5,912 bases of DNA, taken from assembly GCA_903895515.1 (NCBI GenBank), contig CAITUB010000157.1:1-5912 (forward strand). Reading direction: 5' to 3'. The DNA comes from an uncultured Acidimicrobium sp. (GTDB taxonomy: Bacteria; Actinomycetota; Acidimicrobiia; Acidimicrobiales; Ilumatobacteraceae). The notes under the pieces were generated by a model. That model was not told where the DNA came from and did no database searches. It saw only the letters and a list, made by a program, of their open reading frames with translations. The position numbers and the translations under genes are program-made. How positions within the stretch are numbered: position 1 is the first letter of the stretch; every line of letters begins with the position of its first letter. Positions 1 through 5,558 of this stretch are shown piece after piece.

Positions 1-602
1 CCAAGTTCGCGGTCGCCAACAAACACGGTGGCAAAAAACATCTTCTCGTGGTCTGGGCCTTCGTCTTCCACTTTGTAATGCACGTGTGCTTCAAGTTTCG
101 AAGCCAGTTCTTGTAAACGAGTTTTGGCATCCAAGCGATCAAGCCCGCCAACTGCATCAACAATGCGCTTGCCCATCAGTGCACTCACCACGTCGTGTGT
201 TGCTTGCGGGCCGGCGTCTATATACACAGCGCCAATTACGGCTTCAAGTGCGTCGGAAAGAATGGATGTCTTCTCGCGACCACCTGCGGTGTCTTCGCCT
301 TTGCCCAACATTAAAAACTCGCCAATACCCAGTTCAACGGCAACTTCGGCAAGTGCATTCGCGTTCACCACGCTCTTGCGCAAGTCGGTCAGTTTTCCTT
401 CAGGCAAGTCGCTGTGTTGCGTGTACACAATGTCGGCAACTACCCAACCAAGTACGGCGTCGCCCAAAAACTCCAAGCGCTCGTTGCTTTCGCCACCATC
501 GTTTTCTGCATTCCACGAACGGTGGTGCATAGCTGTTTCCAGCAAGGAAACATTGGTGAATTCATAGCCCAGGCGGGCGCTCAACTGCGAAAGATCAGGC
601 AT
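1..602 (-). CDS. rnc: Ribonuclease III, 3' end outside window
   Basis: Double-strand-specific endoribonuclease that processes rRNA precursors and structured RNAs in the cytoplasm. Reading the minus strand from the ATG at 602-600 gives about 200 residues that run off the left edge without a stop. The family signature NERLEFLGD lies at residues 40-48, and the expected acidic metal-binding residues are present: E41, E44 and D48 in the signature, then D117 and E120 in SDALEAVIGA. From about residue 157 (LDAKTRLQELA) the double-stranded-RNA-binding domain begins; it is incomplete here. RNase III is usually about 220-250 residues, so roughly 20-50 residues are missing. The start codon overlaps the end of plsX by 8 nt, which suggests translational coupling; upstream only a weak GAAGA could act as a ribosome binding site. 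It is the last gene of the visible seven-gene operon. Identification is secure. Confidence 0.97.
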   Translation of the reverse strand, partial: MPDLSQLSARLGYEFTNVSLLETAMHHRSWNAENDGGESNERLEFLGDAVLGWVVADIVYTQHSDLPEGKLTDLRKSVVNANALAEVAVELGIGEFLMLGKGEDTAGGREKTSILSDALEAVIGAVYIDAGPQATHDVVSALMGKRIVDAVGGLDRLDAKTRLQELASKLEAHVHYKVEDEGPDHEKMFFATVFVGDREL

Positions 603-1563
603 CAGTCTTCAATGCGTTGGCAATAAGGCCAACCATGTCGCAGTCCACCATGTCTTTGGCAACTTTGATGCCGTTCAACATTGCGCGAGCACTTGACGAT
701 CCGTGCGAAATAATGCACACGCCATCTACACCCAACAAAATTGCGCCACCCGTTGAATCGGGGTCGAACTTGGAATACAAATCCAACAATGCAGGCATTA
801 ACGCATCTGCGTGTTCTTTGTATTGCGGTTGGCCAATGCTGGCAAACAATTCCTTCACAATCATGCGCATGGTGCCTTCAAGCGTTTTCAACGCAACGTT
901 GCCAGTGAATCCGTCGGTCACCACTACGTCTACATCGGGCGTCATAATGTCGCGGCCTTCAACGTTTCCAATGAAGTTGATGTTGTCCATTGCACTCAGC
1001 AATTCGAAACTCTTCTTGCGCAGCGTGTCGCCTTTGCCTGGCTCTTCGCCAATCGACAACAAGCCAACTCGTGGGCGTTCAATGCCGTAACGAGCATTGG
1101 CATACACCGAACCCATTACTGCGAACTGTGTCATCCATTCGGCTTCAACTTCGGCGTTTGCACCGGCGTCCAACATGACGGTTGGTGTGCTGCCAGGAAC
1201 CGGAATTGGTGTGGCAATGGCCGGACGCTTCACGCCTTTAATGCGGCCCATGCGTAACAACGCGCTGGCCATGGTTGCGCCGGTGTTGCCGGCAGAAATC
1301 ATTGCGCTTGCAATGCCGTCGCGAACTAAGTCTGCAGAAACAACAAGTGTTGAATCTTTTTTGTTACGCACCGAACTCGCAGGGTCTTCGTGCATGTCGA
1401 TGAACTCGGTTGCAACGTGCAACGGCAAGTCACCACGATCGGCCAAGTCGGCAGGGCCAACAAGTAATACGGGAATGCCAGCAGCAACGGCTTGCTTGGC
1501 TCCTTCAACAATTTCGGCGGGAGCTTTGTCTCCGCCTAATGCATCAACTGCAACGGGCAACAT
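595..1563 (-). CDS. plsX: Phosphate acyltransferase PlsX
   Basis: PlsX converts acyl-ACP and phosphate to acyl-phosphate, which PlsY uses to acylate glycerol-3-phosphate in phospholipid synthesis; it is a soluble or peripheral-membrane enzyme. With the ATG at 1563-1561 the protein has 322 residues, close to the usual 320-345. Visible family motifs are the N-terminal VAVDALGGDKAP (residues 4-15), SAGNTGA (90-96), LLSIGEEPGKG (168-178), FIGNVEGRDI (197-206) and TDGFTGN (216-222). The frame also allows a TTG start at 1590, adding nine residues and overlapping rpmF by 8 nt. ATG 1563 is preferred because family members usually begin just before the VAVDAMGGD strand and TTG is a weak start; neither has a clear Shine-Dalgarno. 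An in-frame TAG at 1596-1594 rules out a longer form. It sits directly after rpmF, the classic DUF177-rpmF-plsX order. Confidence 0.96.
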   Translation of the reverse strand: MLPVAVDALGGDKAPAEIVEGAKQAVAAGIPVLLVGPADLADRGDLPLHVATEFIDMHEDPASSVRNKKDSTLVVSADLVRDGIASAMISAGNTGATMASALLRMGRIKGVKRPAIATPIPVPGSTPTVMLDAGANAEVEAEWMTQFAVMGSVYANARYGIERPRVGLLSIGEEPGKGDTLRKKSFELLSAMDNINFIGNVEGRDIMTPDVDVVVTDGFTGNVALKTLEGTMRMIVKELFASIGQPQYKEHADALMPALLDLYSKFDPDSTGGAILLGVDGVCIISHGSSSARAMLNGIKVAKDMVDCDMVGLIANALKTDA

Positions 1564-1582
1564 GTGCGGGCCCGAAGGTTTA

Positions 1583-1762
1583 TCAGCCAACGTCTACAGC
1601 GACGCGACCCTTGTACCAACCGCAGTTTCCACAAACAGTGTGTGGCAACTTCGAGTTGCTGCAACGAGGGCAAACACTGCGTGCTGGTGATCCAAGTTTC
1701 CAGGCGCCTGCCATGTGGCTGCGGCCCTTCATCTTCGATTTCTTTTTCTTTGGTACTGGCAT
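1583..1762 (-). CDS. rpmF: 50S ribosomal protein L32, zinc-binding (C+) form
   Basis: Small structural protein of the large ribosomal subunit. The minus strand from ATG 1762-1760 to TGA 1585-1583 encodes 59 residues, beginning MPVPKKKKSKMKGRSHM, the basic N-terminal tail typical of L32 (commonly MAVPKKKTSK...). The C-terminal half has two cysteine pairs, C31-PR-C34 and C44-GN-C47, forming the zinc ribbon of the C+ type. Length matches the usual 55-65 residues. The gene lies 56 nt after the DUF177 gene, the widest gap in this operon, and is followed by plsX, the arrangement also known from E. coli (yceD-rpmF-plsX). No strong ribosome binding site is visible. Because it keeps all four cysteines, it is not the zinc-independent paralogue that Zur often controls. 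Confidence 0.95.
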   Translation of the reverse strand: MPVPKKKKSKMKGRSHMAGAWKLGSPARSVCPRCSNSKLPHTVCGNCGWYKGRVAVDVG

Positions 1763-1818
1763 CGCGTGCTCGGCTTTCGCTTAAAAAACTAGGTCTTCGG
1801 GTGTCAAAGGTTATCGGC

Positions 1819-2331
1819 TCAGTCGCCGAGTTGACCCCGTAATTGGTCAAGTACCGACCAGCGCTCATCGGTGCGCTGGGCTTGGCATTGGCAGGGGTCG
1901 CTTTGCATATCTGCACCGCATTGTGGGCATAAACCGGGGCAATCTGGCTTACATAAAGGCGCATCGGGCAACCCAAGCAACACGGTTTCGCGAACCATGG
2001 GCATTAAATCCAGCTGCTCCCCTTCCAAAACGTATGCATCCGGGTTGTCGGGCACGCTTCGATAAATCTCGTCAATAGCCACTTGTATGTCGGCCGAAAC
2101 TTCTCGCAAGCAACGACGACACAACATGGTGGTGCTGCACGCAGTTTCACCTTGCACTACAAGTCCGCCTTGCACGCTTTCAATGTGCAACTCAACATCA
2201 ATTTCGCGTGTTGCAACAATGCGATCGTCGCCAAATGCAAAATCGGCAACAGGCAAACTCACTTCAATATCTTTTAACGTGCCTGCACGGCGCGTCAGTT
2301 CAAGAACGTTGATCGTGAGCGGCGCCGACAT
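1819..2331 (-). CDS. DUF177 (YceD-family) protein, cysteine-rich
   Basis: A 170-residue member of the DUF177/YceD family. Homologues are encoded next to rpmF in many bacteria, and published work links the family to accumulation of 23S rRNA in plants and bacteria; the molecular activity is not settled. In the sequence, an N-terminal beta-rich region (residues 5-60, INVLELTRRAGTLKDIEV) is followed by C71-RR-C74-L, the family's best-conserved motif, an acidic stretch with DEIYRS (87-92), then a cysteine-rich segment with C127, C131, C135, C138, C147 and C149 that probably binds zinc. The start is ATG 2331-2329, 9 nt after the stop of the upstream coiled-coil gene, with no obvious Shine-Dalgarno. 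Nine cysteines in all (also C65) is many for a cytoplasmic protein of this size. Family assignment is firm, detailed role inferred. Confidence 0.9.
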   Translation of the reverse strand: MSAPLTINVLELTRRAGTLKDIEVSLPVADFAFGDDRIVATREIDVELHIESVQGGLVVQGETACSTTMLCRRCLREVSADIQVAIDEIYRSVPDNPDAYVLEGEQLDLMPMVRETVLLGLPDAPLCKPDCPGLCPQCGADMQSDPCQCQAQRTDERWSVLDQLRGQLGD

Positions 2332-2340
2332 GAGAAAGAT

Positions 2341-2922
2341 TTAGTACAGGTCGGTACGTTCGTGATCGAAGAACGTTGCACCCGTGGCATCACGTGTTGG
2401 TGCAACTGCTTCTTCTTCAACAACTGGTGCAATGCGCATGCGCTCGCGGCCTTGGCTTACTTGGCGCGTAATGCGGTCGAGCAAAATTTCAAAGCTTGCA
2501 AGGCGCTGGTCCAAGAAGTCTTCAAGTTCGTTCTTAATACGGCGTGCATCTGCTTCGCCTGCTTCGAGTACTTGGCGTGAACGTGCTTCTGCAGCGCGAA
2601 CTACTTCGGTGCGTTGCACCATGCGCTCGGCTTGTGCGCGTGCTGCTTCAACAATTTCGTCGGCTTCGCGTTGTGTCTTTTGCACAAACTCGGTGCGCTC
2701 TTTCAGCATCCAACGTGCTTGGCGAATTTCTTCAGGAAGAATTGCCAATGCGTCTTGCAACAAACCAACAACATGGTCGCGGTCAATACGTGGAGTGCTA
2801 CTTAGCGGCACGTTCGGCGCGCTGGCAATCATGTGAATCACTTCTTCAAGCATCGACTCGGTATCGCCGAGTTCTGCCTGTACGGGTTCTTCAATTGCGC
2901 CGTCAAAATCGTCGTAACTCAT
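2341..2922 (-). CDS. SepIVA/DivIVA-like coiled-coil protein
   Basis: This 193-residue protein has an acidic N-terminus (residues 1-30), then one long charged helix from about residue 48 to 165 with heptad-like spacing (IRQARWMLKERTEFVQKTQ, then many A-E-A/R repeats), ending FEILLDRITRQVSQGRERM (144-162) and an acidic, proline-containing tail. There is no signal peptide or membrane segment, although automatic tools may label such helices 'ATP synthase subunit b'. Composition and position between coaD and the DUF177 gene match mycobacterial Rv2927c/MSMEG_2416 (SepIVA), a DivIVA-domain protein needed for septation. By analogy it may scaffold division or envelope synthesis; that role is inference. 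Translation is probably coupled to coaD through a TAATG overlap, and a good Shine-Dalgarno lies just upstream. A generic DivIVA-like protein is the alternative. Confidence 0.75.
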   Translation of the reverse strand: MSYDDFDGAIEEPVQAELGDTESMLEEVIHMIASAPNVPLSSTPRIDRDHVVGLLQDALAILPEEIRQARWMLKERTEFVQKTQREADEIVEAARAQAERMVQRTEVVRAAEARSRQVLEAGEADARRIKNELEDFLDQRLASFEILLDRITRQVSQGRERMRIAPVVEEEAVAPTRDATGATFFDHERTDLY

Positions 2923-3416
2923 TACTTGGCTCCCTTGCTTTGCTTGGCAACTAATGCCTTCAACACCGGTGCTGGAACCATTGGGGTCTTGATTGGGCCC
3001 GTGTAGTTCGCAAACTGACGTATATATGTGCTGGAAATGAACGAACGCTCGGGGCGGCTAAACAACAACACGGTTTCAATGCCGGTGGCTGCGTTGTTGG
3101 TGTGCGCCATTTGCTGCTCAATGTCGAAGTCGGCTCCGGTGCGGGCGCTCTTCACAATCATGCTGGCGTTAATGCGGGTGGCCACTTCAACGGTCAAACC
3201 TTCATAGGTCGCCACACACACGGCGTTGCCCAGGTGAACGGTGCTTTCGCGAATCAGTTCGGCGCGCTCTTCAGGGTTAAACATGCCCGATGGCTTGGCT
3301 GGGTTGTGCATCACGCCAATGACTAATTCGCCGAACAGCGAAACAGCTTGTTCGACGACATCCAGATGACCCAAATGGAATGGGTCAAAACTGCCGGGGT
3401 AAAACGCAACGGCCAT
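2922..3416 (-). CDS. coaD: Phosphopantetheine adenylyltransferase (PPAT)
   Basis: CoaD transfers AMP from ATP to 4'-phosphopantetheine, giving dephospho-CoA in the penultimate step of coenzyme A synthesis. The ATG at 3416-3414 gives 164 residues, the usual family size (about 155-170). The nucleotidyltransferase signature FYPGSFDPFHLGH occupies residues 5-17, with the HxGH histidines at 14 and 17; K41 in HNPAKPSGMF matches the substrate-binding lysine, and ISSTYIR (127-133) is the second signature. The frame stays open upstream to 3581, but that part overlaps rsmD and has no PPAT similarity, so it is excluded. It starts 8 nt after the rsmD stop with a weak AAGAG ribosome binding site. One oddity is that the usual R-G-L-R segment reads K89-S90-A91-R92, keeping only the last arginine. 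Identification is secure. Confidence 0.96.
   Translation of the reverse strand: MAVAFYPGSFDPFHLGHLDVVEQAVSLFGELVIGVMHNPAKPSGMFNPEERAELIRESTVHLGNAVCVATYEGLTVEVATRINASMIVKSARTGADFDIEQQMAHTNNAATGIETVLLFSRPERSFISSTYIRQFANYTGPIKTPMVPAPVLKALVAKQSKGAK
2930..2936 (-). promoter_or_regulatory. Shine-Dalgarno site of SepIVA-like gene
   Basis: Read on the minus strand this is AAGGGAG, separated by 7 nt from the ATG at 2922-2920. It lies inside the last codons of coaD and is the clearest ribosome binding site in the window. It supports the ATG start chosen for the coiled-coil gene and allows independent reinitiation at the TAATG junction. Confidence 0.7.
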
Positions 3417-3424
3417 AACGACTC

Positions 3425-3955
3425 TTACGCTAACCGCTGTAAGAACGACACGTACGCCCTGCCGTAACGCTTTACGCGGGTTACTTCCCAGCCTGTAATT
3501 GCAGGGTTTTCCAGTGTCATGTCGCGATCGCTCTCGGCCACCACAAAATCTGCTTGCACCAAGTCGAGCAGTTCGTGCCATTTCGCAAATTCATACGGCG
3601 GGTCGGCAACGATCAAGGTTGCACCCTTAACCGCGGCAAGTTGCTGCATCGCATCGCCGCGAACAATGGTTGCGCGGTCGGTTAAACCAAGCGTGTCGAT
3701 GTTGCGCTTCAACACTTCAAGCGCATCACGATCGCGTTCGATGAATGTGCAATGAGCAGCACCGCGCGATAACGCTTCAATACCAAGTGCACCACTGCCG
3801 GCAAATGCGTCCACCACATGAGCGTCAATAATCACGCCAGCACTGCCCAACGCATTGAAGGTTGCTTGGCGCGCTTTGTCGGTGGTGGGCCTGGTGGTTC
3901 TGCCCTCGGGTGCCTCAATTTTCCTGCCCCGCAGTTCGCCTGCCACCACTCTCAT
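3425..3955 (-). CDS. rsmD: 16S rRNA guanine-N2 methyltransferase RsmD
   Basis: SAM-dependent methyltransferase that forms m2G966 (E. coli numbering) in 16S rRNA during 30S assembly. The 176-residue protein starts MRVVAGELRGRKI, followed by RPTTDKARQATFNAL (residues 22-36), both hallmarks of RsmD. The SAM-binding motif I is VVDAFAGSGALGIEALSRGA (47-66), the acidic ribose-binding loop is FIERD (71-75), and the catalytic motif IV is D118-P-P-Y121. Length matches the family (about 180-200). The ATG at 3955-3953 lies only 21 nt from the divergent plus-strand gene and appears to be the first gene of the operon running through coaD to rnc; rsmD-coaD adjacency is common in bacteria. No Shine-Dalgarno precedes it, so the message may have a very short or absent leader. 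Confidence 0.96.
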   Translation of the reverse strand: MRVVAGELRGRKIEAPEGRTTRPTTDKARQATFNALGSAGVIIDAHVVDAFAGSGALGIEALSRGAAHCTFIERDRDALEVLKRNIDTLGLTDRATIVRGDAMQQLAAVKGATLIVADPPYEFAKWHELLDLVQADFVVAESDRDMTLENPAITGWEVTRVKRYGRAYVSFLQRLA

Positions 3956-3976
3956 GATTTCACGCTATTACGCGTC
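3956..3976. promoter_or_regulatory. Short divergent promoter region
   Basis: These 21 nt are all that separates two divergent start codons, rsmD on the minus strand and the zinc-ribbon gene on the plus strand. At the centre lies TATTA (3966-3970), which reads as a -10-like TATTAC on the plus strand, ending 5 nt before ATG 3977, and TAATAG on the minus strand, ending 9 nt before ATG 3955. Flanking ACGC (3962-3965) and GCGT (3972-3975) form a small inverted repeat. No Shine-Dalgarno fits on either side. A shared -10 box with near-leaderless transcripts in both directions is inferred; -35 elements would lie inside the genes and are not recognisable. Confidence 0.45.
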
Positions 3977-4213
3977 ATGGCAGTTACTGATGTGTGGTTG
4001 AATAAGCCAGTGAATTACGAGCCGAATGAGGCAGAGTTTGGCCCAGCCGAGCCGCCAACCGAGTCCATTATTTGTGTGGACTGTGGAGGCACTGCCCATT
4101 TGCTGACGCAACCGCCCGAAGACAACCTGTGGCTGGTTGGCGATGTTGTTGCGTATCGCTGTTCCGATTGTTTGGACCGCTGGGACTTAGTGCTCATGCC
4201 TGAAGGTGAGTAA
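3977..4213 (+). CDS. Small zinc-ribbon-like protein, unknown function
   Basis: I do not recognise a named family for this 78-residue protein. It has an acidic, proline-rich N-terminus (residues 14-29, with several Pro and Glu), then two CxxC knuckles, C33-VD-C36 and C62-SD-C65, 25 residues apart. Such a pattern usually binds one zinc ion as a treble-clef or ribbon fold. The segment between them (HLLTQPPEDNLWLVGDVVAY) is short and partly hydrophobic; there is no signal peptide or transmembrane helix. The frame extends upstream to 3818, but that part overlaps rsmD on the opposite strand, so ATG 3977 is chosen; it follows a TATTAC -10-like box. It ends 17 nt before the first TetR gene and may be cotranscribed with it. 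A nucleic-acid- or protein-binding adaptor is possible but unproven. Confidence 0.75.
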   Translation: MAVTDVWLNKPVNYEPNEAEFGPAEPPTESIICVDCGGTAHLLTQPPEDNLWLVGDVVAYRCSDCLDRWDLVLMPEGE

Positions 4214-4215
4214 CA

Positions 4216-4232
4216 ACCTAAGGTAATTAGGT
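4216..4232. promoter_or_regulatory. Inverted repeat at start of first TetR gene
   Basis: The arms ACCTAA (4216-4221) and TTAGGT (4227-4232) are perfect reverse complements with a 5-nt spacer, and the right arm includes the first two bases of the GTG start at 4231. The size (17 bp) suits a TetR-dimer operator. The element also holds TAAGGT (4219-4224), a TAnnnT -10-like box ending 6 nt before the GTG, and AAGG (4220-4223), which could instead act as a Shine-Dalgarno. An inverted repeat with 6-bp arms can arise by chance in a window this long, so position is the main support. Confidence 0.4.
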
Positions 4233-4839
4233 GACGACAACTGAAACCCCCAATGCGCGCGAACGAATTCTCGCTGCTGCAAAACATGAACTACACGAAG
4301 TTGGCATTCTCGGCATGCGCGTGCAAGAAGTTGCAAAACTCGCTGAAACTTCGGTTTCGCTTATTTACAAATACTTCGAAGACCGCGACGGTTTGCTTGC
4401 CGTAGTGCTTGGCGACATGCACGACGAACGTATTGACAACTGGGAAAAGATGTTTGCCCATGCGCTTCTAGACGATGCACCACGCGGCGAATTCAGCGTT
4501 GAAGACCTGCTCAGCAATTTGCCAATGCCCAACTCGGAATACTTTCTTGCTCTCGGCATGGACCGCGCGCAAATGTTGGCTGCATTAAACAGCAACCCAA
4601 AGTTGCGCGAACGTATTGAACAAACAACGCAACGGTTGTTCACGCTCACATTGAAAGTTGTAAGCAATGCCGACATCAGCGGGAAAGAAAACGAGTCGTT
4701 CAATCGCGTTACGGCACTTGTCATCAGCAGTCTGAATCTCATTTTCATCAACAACGACCTTCTCGGCGACCACCGCGTTACCGACGATGAGTACACGGCG
4801 TTCCTCAAAGCGATATTCAAAAACCGAAAAGAAAAGTAA
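4231..4839 (+). CDS. TetR/AcrR-family regulator (first of tandem pair)
   Basis: A 202-residue transcription factor with the standard TetR layout. Helix 1 is RERILAAAKHELHEVG (residues 10-25), and the helix-turn-helix spans about 31-50, ending in the recognition-helix signature SLIYKYFEDRDGLL (43-56). The remaining 140 residues are the helical ligand-binding and dimerisation region, which gives no clue to the ligand. Length is typical (180-220). The GTG start is chosen because the HTH begins soon after it and an AAGG lies 7 nt upstream; an inverted repeat overlaps the start. It follows the zinc-ribbon gene by 17 nt. About 63% of residues across the DNA-binding domain match the next TetR gene (36 of 57, counted by eye), with lower similarity in the C-terminal part, so the two are tandem paralogues. 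Family assignment is sure; the regulated genes are unknown. Confidence 0.92.
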   Translation: MTTTETPNARERILAAAKHELHEVGILGMRVQEVAKLAETSVSLIYKYFEDRDGLLAVVLGDMHDERIDNWEKMFAHALLDDAPRGEFSVEDLLSNLPMPNSEYFLALGMDRAQMLAALNSNPKLRERIEQTTQRLFTLTLKVVSNADISGKENESFNRVTALVISSLNLIFINNDLLGDHRVTDDEYTAFLKAIFKNRKEK

Positions 4840-4847
4840 AGAAGAAA

Positions 4848-4882
4848 GAAAACTTTTCACCCTTTTTGAAAATTTTTCACTC
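4848..4882. promoter_or_regulatory. Tandem operator-like repeats before second TetR gene
   Basis: Two 15-bp direct repeats, GAAAACTTTTCACCC (4848-4862) and GAAAATTTTTCACTC (4868-4882), match at 13 of 15 positions and start exactly 20 bp apart. Each contains its own palindrome: GAAAA-C-TTTTC in the first and TGAAAA-T-TTTTCA (4867-4879) in the second. A third, inverted half-copy, GGGTGAAAA (4899-4907), lies in the first codons of the following TetR gene. Spacing of about two helical turns puts both sites on one face of the DNA, as expected for paired dimers. The region is A/T-rich, which raises the chance of accidental symmetry. An operator for one or both TetR proteins is inferred. Confidence 0.5.
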
Positions 4883-4884
4883 CC

Positions 4885-4890
4885 TAGCCT
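4885..4890 (+). promoter_or_regulatory. Possible -10 box of second TetR gene
   Basis: TAGCCT fits the actinobacterial TAnnnT -10 pattern and ends 6 nt before the ATG at 4897, where transcription would be expected to begin, giving a leaderless message. The only purine-rich stretch nearby, GGAG at 4892-4895, is a single base from the ATG and too close to act as a normal ribosome binding site. No convincing -35 hexamer was found. Confidence 0.3.
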
Positions 4891-4896
4891 CGGAGC

Positions 4897-5523
4897 ATGG
4901 GTGAAAACGGTTACTCCAAGCCAGGCAACGAAATTGACTCCCGCGAACGCATTCTCATTGCCACTCGCGCGCGTATCAAACAAGACGGAATCATTGGTTT
5001 ACGCGTAGCCGATGTGGCCAAAGACGCCGAAACGTCAATCACACTTATTTACAAGTATCACAGAGACAGAGATGGGCTACTCGCCCGGGTGCTTGGCGAT
5101 ATGTACGCCGAGTTCCGCACGGCATTTCATACCAAGATCGAAGAATGGCTGGCATCAAAAGACTCACTCACTCTTGAAGAGTTTGTGTACCTCATGCCAA
5201 ACCCGGAAGAGGAAACAAAACATGCTCGCGACTTCCGCGTGCAAGTGTTAGCTACGGCACTCGAGAACCCCGAGCTGCACAAAAACATCAAAGCAGAAAC
5301 AGAAAAGATGTATCGCTGGATGCGCGACACCATCGAAGCAAATCGTCACAAACTTCCAGCCGACGATCAAAATTTCGATATCCGGTTCTTCACCGTCATC
5401 ATGTTCAACATCATGTTTGTGTATTACGACTTGGTGGATGAAGACAGAATTTCGGCCGAGGAATATCGCTCCATGTTGATTGCCCAAATCCGCAATTCAG
5501 CCCGAAACACCGTTAGTTCATAG
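4897..5523 (+). CDS. TetR/AcrR-family regulator (second of tandem pair)
   Basis: A 208-residue TetR-type repressor-like protein. Helix 1 is RERILIATRARIKQDG (residues 16-31), and the helix-turn-helix covers about 37-56 with TLIYKYHRDRDGLLARVLGDM (49-69, part of the signature), clearly paralogous to the preceding gene. The C-terminal region is helical and aromatic-rich, especially near residues 165-180 (FFTVIMFNIMFVYYDL), probably the dimer interface or a hydrophobic ligand pocket rather than a membrane helix. It lies 57 nt after the first TetR gene, separated by the tandem palindromic repeats, so it probably has its own promoter and may be controlled by itself or by its neighbour. The recognition helices differ at few positions (S/T, F/H, E/R), so similar but not identical operators are expected. 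Ligand and target genes cannot be told from sequence. Confidence 0.92.
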   Translation: MGENGYSKPGNEIDSRERILIATRARIKQDGIIGLRVADVAKDAETSITLIYKYHRDRDGLLARVLGDMYAEFRTAFHTKIEEWLASKDSLTLEEFVYLMPNPEEETKHARDFRVQVLATALENPELHKNIKAETEKMYRWMRDTIEANRHKLPADDQNFDIRFFTVIMFNIMFVYYDLVDEDRISAEEYRSMLIAQIRNSARNTVSS

Positions 5524-5528
5524 GGGTA

Positions 5529-5558
5529 TTGACACTTTCATAAACTGAGCGATATCGT
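5529..5558 (+). promoter_or_regulatory. Promoter of winged-helix/nucleotidyltransferase gene
   Basis: A perfect -35 hexamer TTGACA (5529-5534) is followed after 18 bp by TATCGT (5553-5558), which fits the TAnnnT -10 pattern. The predicted start of transcription, about 7 nt on, falls at the A of the ATG at 5566, so the mRNA would be leaderless; no Shine-Dalgarno is present. The -10 box lies in the centre of a long palindrome. Confidence 0.6.

Noticed and set aside
86..626. Plus-strand open frames opposite rnc and the end of plsX.
   Set aside because: They are antisense to a well-recognised RNase III and have low-complexity, unlikely compositions rich in Ser, Arg and Cys.
1564..1590. TTG start at 1590 for plsX (331 residues).
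   Set aside because: Not excluded, but TTG is rare, there is no better ribosome binding site, and ATG 1563 lies at the usual distance before the VAVDALGGD motif.
1814..1829. Small inverted repeat TCGGC/GCCGA around the DUF177 stop codon, considered as an attenuator or terminator before rpmF.
   Set aside because: The stem is only 5 bp and the nearest T run is about 25 nt downstream on the minus strand, so it does not look like an intrinsic terminator.
1536..1976. Minus-strand 146-residue frame across rpmF.
   Set aside because: It is in another frame from rpmF and DUF177, both of which are recognised families, and resembles nothing coherent.
3417..3581. N-terminal extension of coaD to a 219-residue protein.
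   Set aside because: The extra 55 residues overlap rsmD, are arginine-rich without PPAT similarity, and the family start MAVAFYPGSFDP fits ATG 3416.
3818..3976. Upstream extension of the zinc-ribbon gene to 131 residues.
   Set aside because: It would lie antisense within rsmD and looks like shadow translation; ATG 3977 gives a sensible protein next to a -10-like box.
4015..4287. Minus-strand 90-residue frame opposite the zinc-ribbon gene and TetR start.
   Set aside because: No family features, no ribosome binding site, and it is antisense to two better-supported plus-strand genes.
4826..4852. Purine run of 27 nt with a single T, considered as a separate structural element.
   Set aside because: It mainly encodes the lysine-rich C-terminus of the first TetR protein and adjoins the A/T-rich operator region; no independent function is evident.
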